Origin: Nissolia schottii
Lineage: Eukaryota; Streptophyta; Magnoliopsida; Fabales; Fabaceae
DNA: 64,000 nt
Assembly (NCBI GenBank): GCA_003254905.1
Contig: QANU01001174.1
Location: 582,919 to 646,918, forward strand
Direction: 5' to 3'
This document shows, in pieces, positions 24,044 to 35,450 of the stretch. How positions within the stretch are numbered: position 1 is the stretch's first letter; each line of letters begins with the position of its first letter. The notes beneath the pieces were generated by a model. The model ran no database searches and was not told the origin of the DNA. It worked only from the letters and a program-made list of their open reading frames with translations. Made by a program: the position numbers and the translations under genes.

Positions 24044-25800
24044 TATACGCCAAATATGGTGTAGACGCCATGTTTGATCTTTTACACATATCATAAGGCT
24101 ATATAAGTGTGAGTTTCATAACATGTTTGAGAGATTATGATATTTACACCATGCTTGATGTACAAATAGCACCACCCAATAAGATAGATTGGGGCTGTGA
24201 ATTATTTCTTTTTTCGGTCATATGCCTGTAAATTTGAAATCTTTGGAGGAGCATATCTTTTTTCTCAATCGTGAACCTATGCATACAAAGATTGTTGTAT
24301 GGATATACCTATGCATACAAAGATTGTTGTATGGATATACCATTTTAATATCATATATTTAGACATATTTATAATGAAAGTAATCTCCCTCTTATTCCAC
24401 GATCATTTGTTTAGGGTGGGTTGGGTGGGTTTTTTTTTTTAACCACCTTTATTGCAATATATATAAAGATTAAGCGTTAGATTTATCCTGTTAAATAATT
24501 AATTTCATAATGCCTTATATAGGCTATATCATGACTAAGATGAAGATCAGTGTTATGGTCTAAAGTAAGATGTGCCCATCCAGAGTTAGTTGGATACAAA
24601 GGGACTCGGAAGGTGGCCTAGTGAGAACCCAAGACCCAATTCAATCATACTCAAATTCATCGCAAGTAGAGCTGCATATAAAAAAAGCCCGGCTCATCGG
24701 ACCAGCCTATTTATTTGTTATGAATGGGTGGATTAAAGGTATGAAAGGATTTGAGAAATCATGTATATAAAATATTTGCATATGAAATATTTTAATTGAA
24801 TGATAATATAAAAAAAATTAGCAAAACACAATAATTAAACTCATTTATGTATGTATCTAAAAACATTTTCTTGGGAGGGAAGTTGTCCCCTTCACCAATG
24901 AAGTTCCACCACTGAACATAATAACATTGAAACAAAATAAAGCAATCATCTTTCTTAATTTGTTTTTTTAAGAATAACATCTATAACACTCGTATCTTTT
25001 AGAAGACAAAAAAAACTCTCAAGTTTTATTCACAACATCTAATGATCCACCAAATATCAACAAACCATCCACATATAACAAACAACAAACAGTTACGTTA
25101 ACACCATTTTCAAACTTGTTGTATATACATTTATCAAGATTCATCGATCACATGAGTACCCGTTAAATACCATAACACGATACATTATTTTGAAACTTGC
25201 TTTAAATCATAAAGAATTTGATGCACAATCAATATTAAAGAGTTTTACAACATTATCAAATATGGATAGTCGAATCAACAAAAATAGTTAATTCTATTCA
25301 CTTCAAAAGTTTCATATACAAAATCACATGATTAAATGACAATACAAAATTCTTTTATATTGATAATACATCAAAATTAGTCCTTTTCTTCCACTGGATA
25401 AATCGTCCAAAAATCTAAAACCTTAGAACTGAAGGAATGACACAAAGTTAAATTCGATAACTATTTAGTGTCTTCGAAGGAATAATTCAATTAACCATAG
25501 CTTACTTCCAGCCAGGGCAACAATAGGAATAACAGTAACACCGCTAAGACATAACATCCTAAGTGCAATTTTAGATATTAATGAATAAATGAGACACAAT
25601 GGCCCAACTCCGTTTGTTGTTGATGGATTAACAGAACATTCAAGAACCTTGCAATTTCCATTTGATTGATGTTGGGACTCGCATTGAGATCGAAACCAAT
25701 ACCTTAATTCAGACGGGGATGCAAATCTCTTACAATTACAACCTTCCCTATAAAAGAAGCAAGAAATTAACTTCACAACTTAAGCACAAAGATGATTGTT
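24044..25800. other. Intergenic DNA with one 32-bp tandem duplication
   Basis: 24275-24306 is exactly repeated at 24307-24338. No gene is seen to 25400. The ORF at 25465-25776 (minus) is preceded by a strong acceptor (TTCTTTTATAG) and may be a 3' UTR exon of the neighbouring membrane-protein gene rather than a separate gene. Confidence 0.45.
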
Positions 25801-25830
25801 ATTAACATACTCGCTACCTCTCTTAATCCT

Positions 25831-27134
25831 CTAAAATTTGGTGTCACTCAAGTCAAGCATATGCTGGGTTAACTGGCTTGCATTACTGCTTCTGCATTGC
25901 TGCAGCTGTTCCTGAAGATGTCGCACGAGCCCCTGCAGTCTTCGAATATTTTGCTCTTGCATTAGAATAATCTGCAAGTAGTAACATCAATTGAGATAAT
26001 TCAGTAAATATCTGGCTAATAGCAGCATGCGGCATGCCCCAGATATAACCCAAAAAAAAAAAATGGAACTTCTGATAAGACTTTTGGACTTGCGCGAACT
26101 GCATACATAACATGATGGTGGAAAAATTGTGAAATGTATCTGAAAATGTTGAGGAACCATAAACACAGACTATCTCATTTTCAGTGTTACATGGCTGTTC
26201 TTTGGTAAACTCCACAGTTCCCAAATTGAATGTTTCTTTCTTACTTGCACAATATTTTTTTTTCTATTCACTACCAAACCAAAACAGGGACATGTGTTCA
26301 AACAATGAACCGGGGGAATGCGAAGTTCCAGTGAAAGCGGTACCCAATTAAATATACAGTCGAATAAGTTTAAATCTTTGTATGAAGATAAATTTTGAAA
26401 CACAGACACATTCCGATGAAAAGCAGTCCATATAAATCTGAGAAGAGCCCACCGTATGAATCATTATTTCTGCAGTGAGACATGAGATGGCACATATAAT
26501 GATAACTGTCTCCAATGATGAAAGACCAAAATATGAAACAGAGAAATGCAAAGCGATGCAACAAGAGCACTTTGTTCTCCATTTATTTGAACTATTACTG
26601 CTCATTGAATAAAAAGCAGTTCTTTACCACAAGACTAATCACAATACCGCAGCAGACATCTAGATAGTAGAAAGAAGTAATGCTGAAATGATAGAAGTAA
26701 ACATAGAAACTGTTTTTTGGTCAATAAAGATGACTCGTTTTGAAGCAGACACTAAAACCTGCTACAGCAACCAGAACAATCAATAGTCAAGAAGACCAAC
26801 AAAGGCTTAAACAAAGCAATTCATTAAATCAAAAACAAAATGGGTGAAAACTGACAACATACCTGCAGGTATGAAAAACAAATTAAACCCAAGCAAGATC
26901 ACCAAAGATAGAAAAGAGTAGAAAAACTAAAAAATGTTACAATGTCACAAGGCACTGATTGAATCAACAGAGGGACTTATGAAGCACCTTCTCCTTCACG
27001 GTTTCTACCCCTTTTGAAAGCCGTTGCAGCTTCTGAGACGCGTCAACATCAACCACAGGCTGTTGCTTCCACTCAAACTGAGAGGTGATTATAAGCACAA
27101 GCATCAAAAGCACAAGCAGCATGGGGCGCGACAT
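25831..27134 (-). CDS. Small plant membrane protein with coiled coil, 95 residues
   Basis: Two coding exons: 26988-27134 (49 codons) and 25831-25971 (46 codons plus stop), joined in phase 0 at AAG|GTGC and TTGCAG|ATT. Residues 4-17 form a hydrophobic segment (signal anchor), followed by TSQFEWKQQ. Residues 34-80 are rich in K, E, Q and L and look like a coiled coil (IRRLQGLVRHLQEQLQQC). I recall similar small plant proteins of unknown function with the same join after VKEK; no role is assigned. The 5' UTR seems to have its own intron (27149-27299, donor GTAAGTTAG), and a 3' UTR intron is possible because AGAG|GTAGCG follows the stop. The start is the ATG before SRPMLLV. Confidence 0.78.
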
Positions 27135-27300
27135 CACAAGCACAACACCTGCACTCGATTCAAGAGCGCTTAATTTCAATTGGAGGTTACAAATCTAGTC
27201 AAATGGTTACGCCACTGAAATTAAGAGGGAAACAAAACAATTGATTGATTTTCTTCCTTTTTTTTTTAAATTTTATTCCAATTGGAGGGGCTAACTTACT

Positions 27301-27540
27301 GATCGATGTGGACGAGATAACCGTAAATTCATCATCCAATTGAATTGCTTTTTCGATTGGGGAAGGAACTGCCAAAGCCCCTTCACGCGTGAAAGTGATG
27401 CAATCGAAGCCTCGAAGTTGGAACGAGCATGAAAGGCTGTGATTGTGATTGTCTGCGGTCGGCAGCAGGGTCGTTTCTCGTAGGACGCAACTTAAACAGA
27501 TGGTGGCCGCCACCTCCAGCACAAAGGCATGGAGCAAGTT
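27301..27540 (-). other. Probable 5' UTR exon of the small membrane protein gene
   Basis: GC-richer than the flanking DNA and open in one frame, ending in a strong donor (ATCA|GTAAGTTAG). The ORF across it shows no known domain. I read it as a leader exon, though an alternative coding start cannot be excluded. Confidence 0.45.
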
Positions 27541-28125
27541 TTTTATTATTTTGTGGTTTAATATAAATATATTATATGATTTAACTTGATAAGATTAATA
27601 TTTTTTTAATATAATATTTATAAAAAAAAGATACATTTTAAATTTAAATAGTCTTAATTAATTAAAAAAATATTATAATCATATGAAATATTAAAAAAAA
27701 TGGTAAATTTAGTTCTAAAATTTTATAAAAAAATGGACAAATTTAGTAATATGGGTTAAAAGAAGCGAGCTGCGTCGGATAAAATTATTTTTAAATAAAT
27801 AAAAAATTGGTCAACCCATCATTTTTGGTGAATTAATTTTTTTTCTTTCTTTTAGATAATAAATTTTGTTATTATAATACCCTATATTTTATAAACTTTA
27901 AAAAGATACATATAACTCTCAAATTTATTACTTAAAAGTTATATATATAAAATAATTTAATTAAATAATTCTTAGTATACAATAATTAAACTCAAAAAAA
28001 TTAAACGTGTAAAAGATGTGGAACGCTGTAAATGAACCCCCACATGACTCTTCACTTGAGTTGCTAGTCCACACAAGTACTATCAAAAGGTCTTGGTCTT
28101 CCTAGAGAGCTTCACAAGCAGAGTC

Positions 28126-28163
28126 ATGGGAAGCGTTTCATTAATCTCTGCTGCTGTTGCAAG
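28126..28163 (+). pseudogene. Orphan first exon of an SDR gene
   Basis: An ATG opens MGSVSLISAAVA and ends AG|GTGAGT, a strong splice donor. It is 38 nt long and ends in phase 2, exactly like exon 1 of the SDR gene at 29072-30285 (MASPSLVAATAR, 38 nt). No second SDR exon follows on the plus strand before 29040. It is most likely the surviving end of a duplicated, inverted SDR paralogue. Confidence 0.6.
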
Positions 28164-29071
28164 GTGAGTCCAAATTAACGCTCACAAAAATCCCCGTTAC
28201 TTCAAGTTGTTCCAGAAATTAATTCAAACATCACTGCAAAACAAATCCTTCACCATCTTTTAATCCTTATTTCTTTGGGCTGCTTTTATATTCTTCTAAA
28301 CATAGAGTGTGTCACTAATTTAATATCACATTAAATACATATTTTCTCCATCTTCTTCTCTATTCTCACTAGTTCTCTCTCACACTTCTTCTACTTCTCC
28401 TATTCTTTTTTTGTTCTCTCCCTTCTCCCCTCACTGTTTCTTCATTTTTTTTCTTCTTTTTTCCATTTCATCACAAACTTTTTTTTCTTTGTTTAGTTTT
28501 TCTATTTATTTTTTTTCATTTATCACATACGCTATTTTAATATAATTTTTTCTTCTTCGTAACACATCCAGTAAGCTTTCCTAATTTTAATATTGCAATT
28601 GTACAATTTGTCTGGGTGCCACCAACCACTTTTTGAATGGATACGGGCATATACATGTCGATATAAAATAAACATAATGCTTATACATGAGAAAGATTTA
28701 GTATATCACAATTTAAAGATAAAACTAGTACTTATTGCTGACTGATAATTTACAAATAATGCAATTATTTTATTTTATTAAATCCTTCAATTCATTAACA
28801 ATAAAAGATTTTGATCCCATTTCAAAAGAAGCACATAGATAGCAATAAGATGCACCCCTTCGTTAAGTGACACTAAACGTCACGATTATTTATCCAAATA
28901 CAAAAGAAAAATATTATTTAAACTCATTAGTTATATAACATCGTACATCTTCATTAATCATTTATTATTAAGAGATATCAATAAGATGTGAATCTTATTA
29001 AAATCTCATTTAATAATAAATGAGTAATAATCGCATGCCCGATCGATTGATTTCAAATATCAGAACGAGTT
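28164..29071. other. Intergenic DNA, no gene seen
   Basis: A pyrimidine-rich stretch at 28320-28500 (TTCTTCTCTATTCTC type) resembles the leader of the dispersed minisatellite units but lacks their repeats. The rest is AT-rich. Confidence 0.45.
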
Positions 29072-30285
29072 TTAAACAGATTGCTCATACAAATTAAACC
29101 CAGCGTTGACAACTGTGAATCCTCCATCTACCACAAGATTGTGACCACTAACATACTTGGACTCATCACTTCCCAAGTAAAGAGCAGCTTCAGCCACATC
29201 CTGCGGCACAAGATTAGTACCTTTGAGGTTAGAATATACCTCAAGAGCTCCCTCTTCATCAAACTTAAAGAATTTCTTGGCCAAAGGAGTGCTTGCAACA
29301 ATATAAGGTGACACGCAATTCACCCTAACACCAAACGGTCCAAACTCAACCGCAGTGCTTCTCGTCAACCCCACCACGGCGTGCTTCGAAGTTATGTAGG
29401 CATGTGAAGCCACTCCACCTGTGACTCCACAAATACTAGCAGTGTTGATTATGCTTCCCCTTTTGGCGGGGATCATGACCCTGGCAGCGTGCTTGGTCCC
29501 CAGAAAGGGACCAACCACGTTGACATTGATCACTTCCTCGAACTCATGTTTCTTGTTCTCAACTATGTTTGTGTTGATGCCGCCGGTTATGCCGGCGTTG
29601 TTGAACATGATGTCTAGCTTGCCGTACTTGGAAACGGCCGTGTTCACGGCGTTTTCGACATCCTCCTCCTTTGTCACGTCACAATGGACATAGGAGGATG
29701 GCGATTCCAAGCCTTTGCAAACGGAGTTGCCCAAGTTGTCCTGGACGTCTGCTATCAACACTTTAGCTCCGTGCTTGGAGAAGAGTCTTGCGGCAGCTTC
29801 CCCGATTCCGCTAGCACCACCGGTGATCAAGGCCACCTTCCCTTCAAGCCTGGAGTTGGTAATTTGAGCATGGCATCAAATATGTTATCCAAGACATTAA
29901 TTTCAAGCAAAAATTACTCAAACATGAATCATATTAGGAAGAGTTTGTTATACGGAGAGAACGAATTCTATAAGCTGAAAAAATTACTTAGTAATAAGGT
30001 GAGGAAGCGTATACACATATAGATCAAACACCTATTGACTTTCCTATTTAGAGCGATTCTAACTTTGTATGATCTAAATCCTAATTTATTCAATAACAAT
30101 AACATCGACTGAACTTGACAAACTTAACATGTTTAGAACTATATCCTAATTACCTAGCTTATAGCTCTATCTAACTATATTCTCAAGTTAATCACACATT
30201 CATATATGATAGATGTAAAGGAGGTGAAGTTTTGCAACTTCTTATACCTTCTTGCGGTGGCTGCGACCAAAGACGGACTTGCCAT
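29072..30285 (-). CDS. Short-chain dehydrogenase/reductase, secoisolariciresinol dehydrogenase-like
   Basis: Exon 1 is 30248-30285 (38 nt, MASPSLVAATAR) and exon 2 is 29072-29849; the 398-nt intron has borders AAG|GTATAA and CTCCAG|G. The product has 271 residues, normal for the family. It is a classical SDR: nucleotide-binding TGGASGIG at 22-29, Asp47 after the second strand (NAD preference), NNAG at 96-99, catalytic Asn123, Ser151, Tyr164 and Lys168 (YITSK). Plant homologues oxidise secondary alcohols such as lignan diols or terpenoid alcohols with NAD in the cytosol. The substrate cannot be told from sequence. A TATA box lies about 92 bases upstream. No residue needed for catalysis is missing. 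Confidence 0.9.
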
Positions 30286-30376
30286 GGGTTAGATTTCCCG
30301 TTCCTGGTGGAATAGGTGTATGTGTTCTCTACTATAATACACTTTTAACTTGCTATTTTGCTAATGAAATAACTGC

Positions 30377-30384
30377 TATATATA
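30377..30384 (-). promoter_or_regulatory. TATA box of the SDR gene
   Basis: TATATATA on the minus strand about 92 bases upstream of the ATG at 30285. Confidence 0.5.
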
Positions 30385-30580
30385 ATCGTAATGAATGTGA
30401 AATTTTGCTTTTGTTGAACGGTCACCACCATTGGGATCTAATCTTTTTGTTTTTTATTTTTTATTTTGGTGCGAATCTTTCTTTTTATATGGTAACGAAC
30501 GAAATAGATTATTAGATAAATACAAGCGCTGTTACTAAAATACAAGAGCATGCTCTGCGTGTACTGAAAAAAAAAAAAAA

Positions 30581-31628
30581 GGCCATAGTACCACTATTTT
30601 TTTATCCCTCTTTTTTCAAAAAAACCTAACTTTGAAAAGTTATAAATTAACCAACACTTTTTAATGCTTATTAGATTTTGCTCTTCCTTTACAAAACTTA
30701 ATTATTTGCACATTGACCCCACAGTTATATGCAAAATTATCAAAAATATCTTTATCTCTCCTACCTCTCTTTTCCACGCACTCTCCCACGCGCCACCAAC
30801 GGCGAGATCCGCTACTTTGGCGGCCACACTGGAGTCCTCAGTGTTGATGGTTCCATTTCGTTCTCAGGTTCTCTCCGTCCGCTTTCTTTCGATCTCAAAA
30901 TTATTTCGTTGTTTTTTGGGTTTGTTCGCTAATCGCTTTGATTTCCGCATCGTGCAGAGTTGATGGTGAAGCTTGAAGCGTTGTGCGGCTCGTCACTGAC
31001 CTTGCGGTGTCAGTTGCCAAATGGAGACTTGGAGACCTTGATCTCTATCATCGGAGACGAAGGTCTGGCAAACATGAGCGAAGAATACGATCGCGCTTCG
31101 TCGAAGTTGGCTCATCCGTTGAAGGTTAGAGTCGTTCTCTCGCCACCAAAGTTGCAGAAGAAAGTGTCTCCGGCGATGTCGTCGTTGTCCAGCGCAAGTT
31201 AATCTCCGGCCAGATCGTCATATGCCTCCTCCGATTCGCTACCGCACGTGACAAGGTATCGCGTCGTCCGCCTAAACTGCTCTCCGGCCAGGTTTTCGGT
31301 CGGCCTCGGTAATGGTTCGGCGAATGCGTGCTGTGGTTGGATTGGTTTTAGTAAGGAGGTGTTGTGGTTGAGAACGATGGGGCCACAGTTGAATCCAAGG
31401 ACAGTGGGGGTGGCGGAGGAGAGGGAGAGGAAAAGAGAGAGGGAGGAGAGATAATATTTTGGTAATTTTGCAAATAACGATGCCTCAATGGGTAAATATT
31501 GAAGTTTTATATGTCAGGAGTAACATGTAATAAATATTAAAAGGTGCGGATTAATTTATAATTTTTTAAAGTTAATTTTTTTTAAAAAAGATAGATACAA
31601 AAGGACAAGGGTATCATGCTACCCAGCC
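30581..31628. mobile_element. Pack-MULE-like element carrying a PB1-gene fragment
   Basis: The left end (from 30581, GGCCATAGTACC) matches the reverse complement of the right end (to 31628, GGCTGGGTAGCATGATACC). The arms stay alignable for roughly 100 bp (TTTTTTCAAAAAAA, AACTTTGAAAAGTTATAAATT, TTTTAATGCTTATTA). Runs of at least 10 A flank both sides and would hide a 9-bp A-only duplication. The centre is GC-rich and holds parts of a plant PB1-domain gene with its intron, the usual mark of a Pack-MULE. Confidence 0.72.
30784..31202 (+). pseudogene. Captured PB1-domain gene fragment (two exons)
   Basis: Exon-like part 1 ends at 30867 (ATNGEIRYFGGHTGVLSVDG) and part 2 starts at 30958. The borders TCAG|GTTCTC and GTGCAG|AG restore the frame across a 90-nt intron. 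The joined reading matches the PB1 domain of a plant family with a GGHTRVLSV start and an LPNGDLETLIS segment; PB1 domains mediate protein-protein contacts. The acidic OPCA part reads GDEGLANMSEEYDR, with a Gly where an Asp is usual, and a stop follows at 31200. Downstream to about 31340 other frames still resemble the parent's tail. Because it lies between TIRs I read it as captured, not as a functional gene, though it might be transcribed. Confidence 0.72.
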
Positions 31629-32151
31629 AAAAAAAAAATGTCTCAAAACAGCTCTACAAGCCAGAACGATGAAAACGTTATTAATAATTAAAGAGTTCTG
31701 CTATGCGTACACCAAAAATCATACATCATACATATATCTCGTACTTATATACATAAAATTTGTGTTTTAACTCATGTAATGTTTGTACACTTAATTAAGT
31801 ATAGTTGAGAGTATCATTTACAAGCTTGTAATGTTTGTGGACTTGTGAAAATAAAGTTTGTGTATTATTTATGGTGTATGTATGGGTGTATGAAATTGGG
31901 TGTAGCATTTTTGTATAACAACGTGGCACCTCGGTGCATTTTCTAGATCGATTTGGAAATGATTTTTTAACAAAATACGGTGGCACAGGAAAGACACGTG
32001 AATTATCTTTCTCTCTCCAGTTTTTTTTCCTCTATCTTCTTTTTTCTTATTATCCCTTTAACATATTTGTAACTATATTAAAAAAATTTATAACTTTTAA
32101 CATGATATGATATGCAAAAGGGCATGTAACCTTGATTAATAAATCTTGCAA

Positions 32152-32760
32152 TCAAAAAGTGTATTTTACAAAAATGTATGAAATAGAAGAGAGTAACTTT
32201 AATTACAAATTTATGATAATAACTTATAACAACAATAACAAAAGTTTATCACTTTGTTCAATCAAATTTGTTATCAAAAAGTCCATTTTATAAGAATGTG
32301 TGCCAATGGAGTAAAAGTAAGAGAATGACTTCAATTACAAATTCATAATAATAGTTTGTAACTTTGCCCAATCATGTTTGTAAACAAAAAGTGTATTTTA
32401 CGGAAATATGTGCGAGTGAAACATAAAAGAGAGTGACTTTACTTACAAACACTCATAATTTTTTTTAGGTTGCTTGCCTGGTATCTAAGGCTTAGCCTTG
32501 ACTAATCCGGGTCGACCCAGGTCGCGCACCTGGCTATGGCAGGTGAGTCTCCTAGCAGGGATAACTGCGTACACAAGGTCTCGAACTCGGGACCTTGCTT
32601 AAGCGATACCAAGCCGCTTACCACTTGGACCAACCCCTGTTGCTTACAAATACTCATAATAATAGTTTATAATTAAAACAACAAAAGTTTGTAATAATTT
32701 GTTCAATCAATTTTGTAATTAAAAGGAGCGTTTACACGAATGCATGCAAGTGCAATAGAA
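32152..32760. repeat. Tandem array of roughly 115-bp units, interrupted by a SINE
   Basis: Units start near 32152, 32272, 32382 and 32717 with CAAAAAGTGTATTTTAC-like words. Each continues with a GAGAGTGACTTTAATTAC-like part, an ATTCATAATAATAGTTTGTAA part and a TTTGTTCAATCAA part. The SINE at 32460-32642 splits one unit. Confidence 0.75.
32460..32642 (-). mobile_element. tRNA-derived SINE, copy 2
   Basis: The minus strand reads GGGGTTGGTCCAAGTGG at its start (A box) and GAGTTCGAGACC (B box), and ends CAACCTAAAAAAAA. It is flanked by an 18-bp duplication with one mismatch: CTTACAAACACTCATAAT (32442-32459) and CTTACAAATACTCATAAT (32643-32660). It is about as long as copy 1 and very similar. Confidence 0.88.
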
Positions 32761-35450
32761 GAAAGAGATGACAACTTAATGAGGGAGATAATTTCAAATT
32801 AAATTTTATATTTATTGTGAGACCCACATGCTATTGGTTCGATGGTGCTACATAAATTTGTTGTAAAAAAATCTGATGTATTTCATCATTACTCCCTCAG
32901 CCTTATTATAATTGTTTATCGATACAGATAGTATATTATTAAATTAATTTATATTTAATCAATTAGTAATAATCTAGGCATATTGATTAAAGAATATACT
33001 AATTTAATCAAGGGATCTTAAAGTATTATTTTATTATTGAGAAATTTTATGGTACCTGAAATAATTTTAAGGGTTCGATGCCTGAATTTTCATATACTAA
33101 TTATAAATAAGACCTAATTTAAATATATCATATATGTACTATAAAGTTTATAGATTTAATTGTTTACAATTATAATTTAGTCATTTCTTAAAATATAATC
33201 ACAAAATATATTTTTTTGGTCTCGTTTGGGACATAGGATAAGACCGGATAATATTAGTTAATATTATAAATCTAATTTTATCACATTTTTAGTGTAAGTA
33301 TATAACACGTGATAATATAATATTATCATGCGTAATCTATTTTTATCTTACAATTATTGGATAAATTGTGCATTTGTTTCAACGTATTTGATAAAGAAAA
33401 TCACTTTTATTATACTAAAATAACCAATTTTATATATTTGATAATTTTTTTAAAAAATAATGTCAATTTTTTTTAAAAATATTGTTTTTATCTTTTAAAC
33501 AGAAGTTAAATGAAATAGCTTCTAAAAAAACATGTTTTAAGTTTATTAACTCTATATAAGAATTATTTTTTTAATCACTTTTTAGAAAAATTAAAACAAA
33601 CGCACAAAAAAGTTATCAGGTCCCAATAAACCTTTCATATTATTTTTGGTGCAACTCAAGCATATATTTTCCAAATAAATCAATTTGTGTCCCCTCATAA
33701 TTCTACACTAAACAATATTTTGATTAGTAATTTTACAAAATACTATTTGGGGTAGAACTTTTTTAATTAAATTTTAATATTTAAGTGTGTAGTTTAGTTA
33801 AAGTTAAGAGATAATAATTTTATAATTAAATTTTAATTAAAGGAATTAATTATAATCATAAGTAATAATTTTTTAAATTTTATATTAAATATAACTAAAT
33901 GATGTGTTAAATTATTATTAGGCCAAGTTTCAGATCATACTATTCCTATAAAATTACATTGGGTTGGGTACCTCAAAAAGGCCTTTATTATTTCAAATTT
34001 AAAATATTTTGTTTGACCGGGCTGCTTTTTAAGATAGACTATGCTCTTTTATTTTCTTTTGATAAACTTAATAGATCAAGCTCAAGTTGGGACATAGACG
34101 GTTATTTATTTATTTATTATTAAACTTTTAAATTCATCCCAAAGTTGATGATATTAGTTAAGTTTATAAGTTAGAAAAATTATTAAATTCTTTGGTAATG
34201 TTGCTAAAAGTTGAATAGATAGATTAGTACCTCTGCTCTAACCACCACTAATTAATGATCCATTGATCTTGGTGTTTGACAAGTTGAGGTTCTCTCTTAT
34301 CCTCGGATCAGCAAACCAGTTGTTCACGAGAACCTGAAGTTTGGTATTCACGGGGGAGGGGCGTGCAGATCTAATCTATGCACGTCCGGCTTTGTAGGAT
34401 CTATCTTGTCTTGCGGATTTGGCATTGACAATTTGACATTGGTTCCCGTCTTAACCACCCTGACCATATTTAGCTTGGCTACAATAAAATAAGAATAATA
34501 TATAAAACATAATGACTTAATTATATATAAATTTTACATATTTATTATATTATAGAATAATTTTATCTTCTTATTATATTTTGTATGTTATCTATATATA
34601 ATTGTTCATTTTTATTTGTATAAAATTTCTCATAATTTTTGTGTGTCAGTGTAACTACTTGTATATTTGAGTGAGAGAAAGGTCAATTACAACGCTTGGA
34701 TAGTTAAATAATTTGAGATTTATTTTTTTTAAATAATTTCTCATATGTCAATATTGTGAAAGAAAAAAATTAATGCTAAAAATGCCTTAAGTCAAATTAG
34801 GTAGAGCCTAGATGACTTTAGACGTAGGTAATTTTAATAAGAAAGATTAATTTTCCCATATTCATATTTGTTTAAAATCACTCTTTTTTAAACAACTTTT
34901 TTTTTTGTACTGCTACCCAAATTTTATTATTGGTATGAACAACTAATCTAATTTGAGTTACTATGGTTATCCCTCCTAAGGAGAATTTGTACTCGACCAA
35001 CCTTACGTTGATTTCTAAACAACAACTTTGACATTAAATTTAGTTCTCAAAAAATGTTTTATCAACGTGTGATACCTCAATAATTAATATTTTTCTTTTT
35101 TATTGTTAATGGGCTTTGTTAGTGTTACCAAAAGATGTTTTAAACCCTAATTTTAAATTTTTTTGTCAATGTGTGATACCTGGTAACAATTTTATTATTG
35201 CTAATGGGATTTATTAGTGTTACCAAATGACGTTTTATATAGACACTAATTTAAAAATGTTTTATCAGTGTGTGTGTGTTTTTTCCTTTCAAAAACTATA
35301 TTTAATGAAGTTTGAACCTATTAACCTCATACATACTACTAAAATCTCTCACCACTAAACCAATTCTAATGAATATGTGATACCTCAATAATCAATTTTG
35401 CTATTGCTAATGACCTTTATTAGTGTTGCACCAAAAGATGTGTTAGACAC
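32761..35450. other. Intergenic AT-rich DNA, no gene seen
   Basis: One GC-richer island at about 34255-34450 reads on the minus strand as VNTKLQVLVNNWFADPRIRE and continues to a stop, preceded by another stop. It looks like a decayed coding piece of unknown origin. Otherwise there is only AT-rich DNA. Confidence 0.4.

Noticed and set aside
29081..30022. Plus-strand ORFs over the SDR gene
   Set aside because: Antisense shadows of the SDR coding frame.
32893..33015. Possible Stowaway element starting TACTCCCTCAGCC
   Set aside because: Only one end is recognisable; no matching inverted end or second TA border was found.
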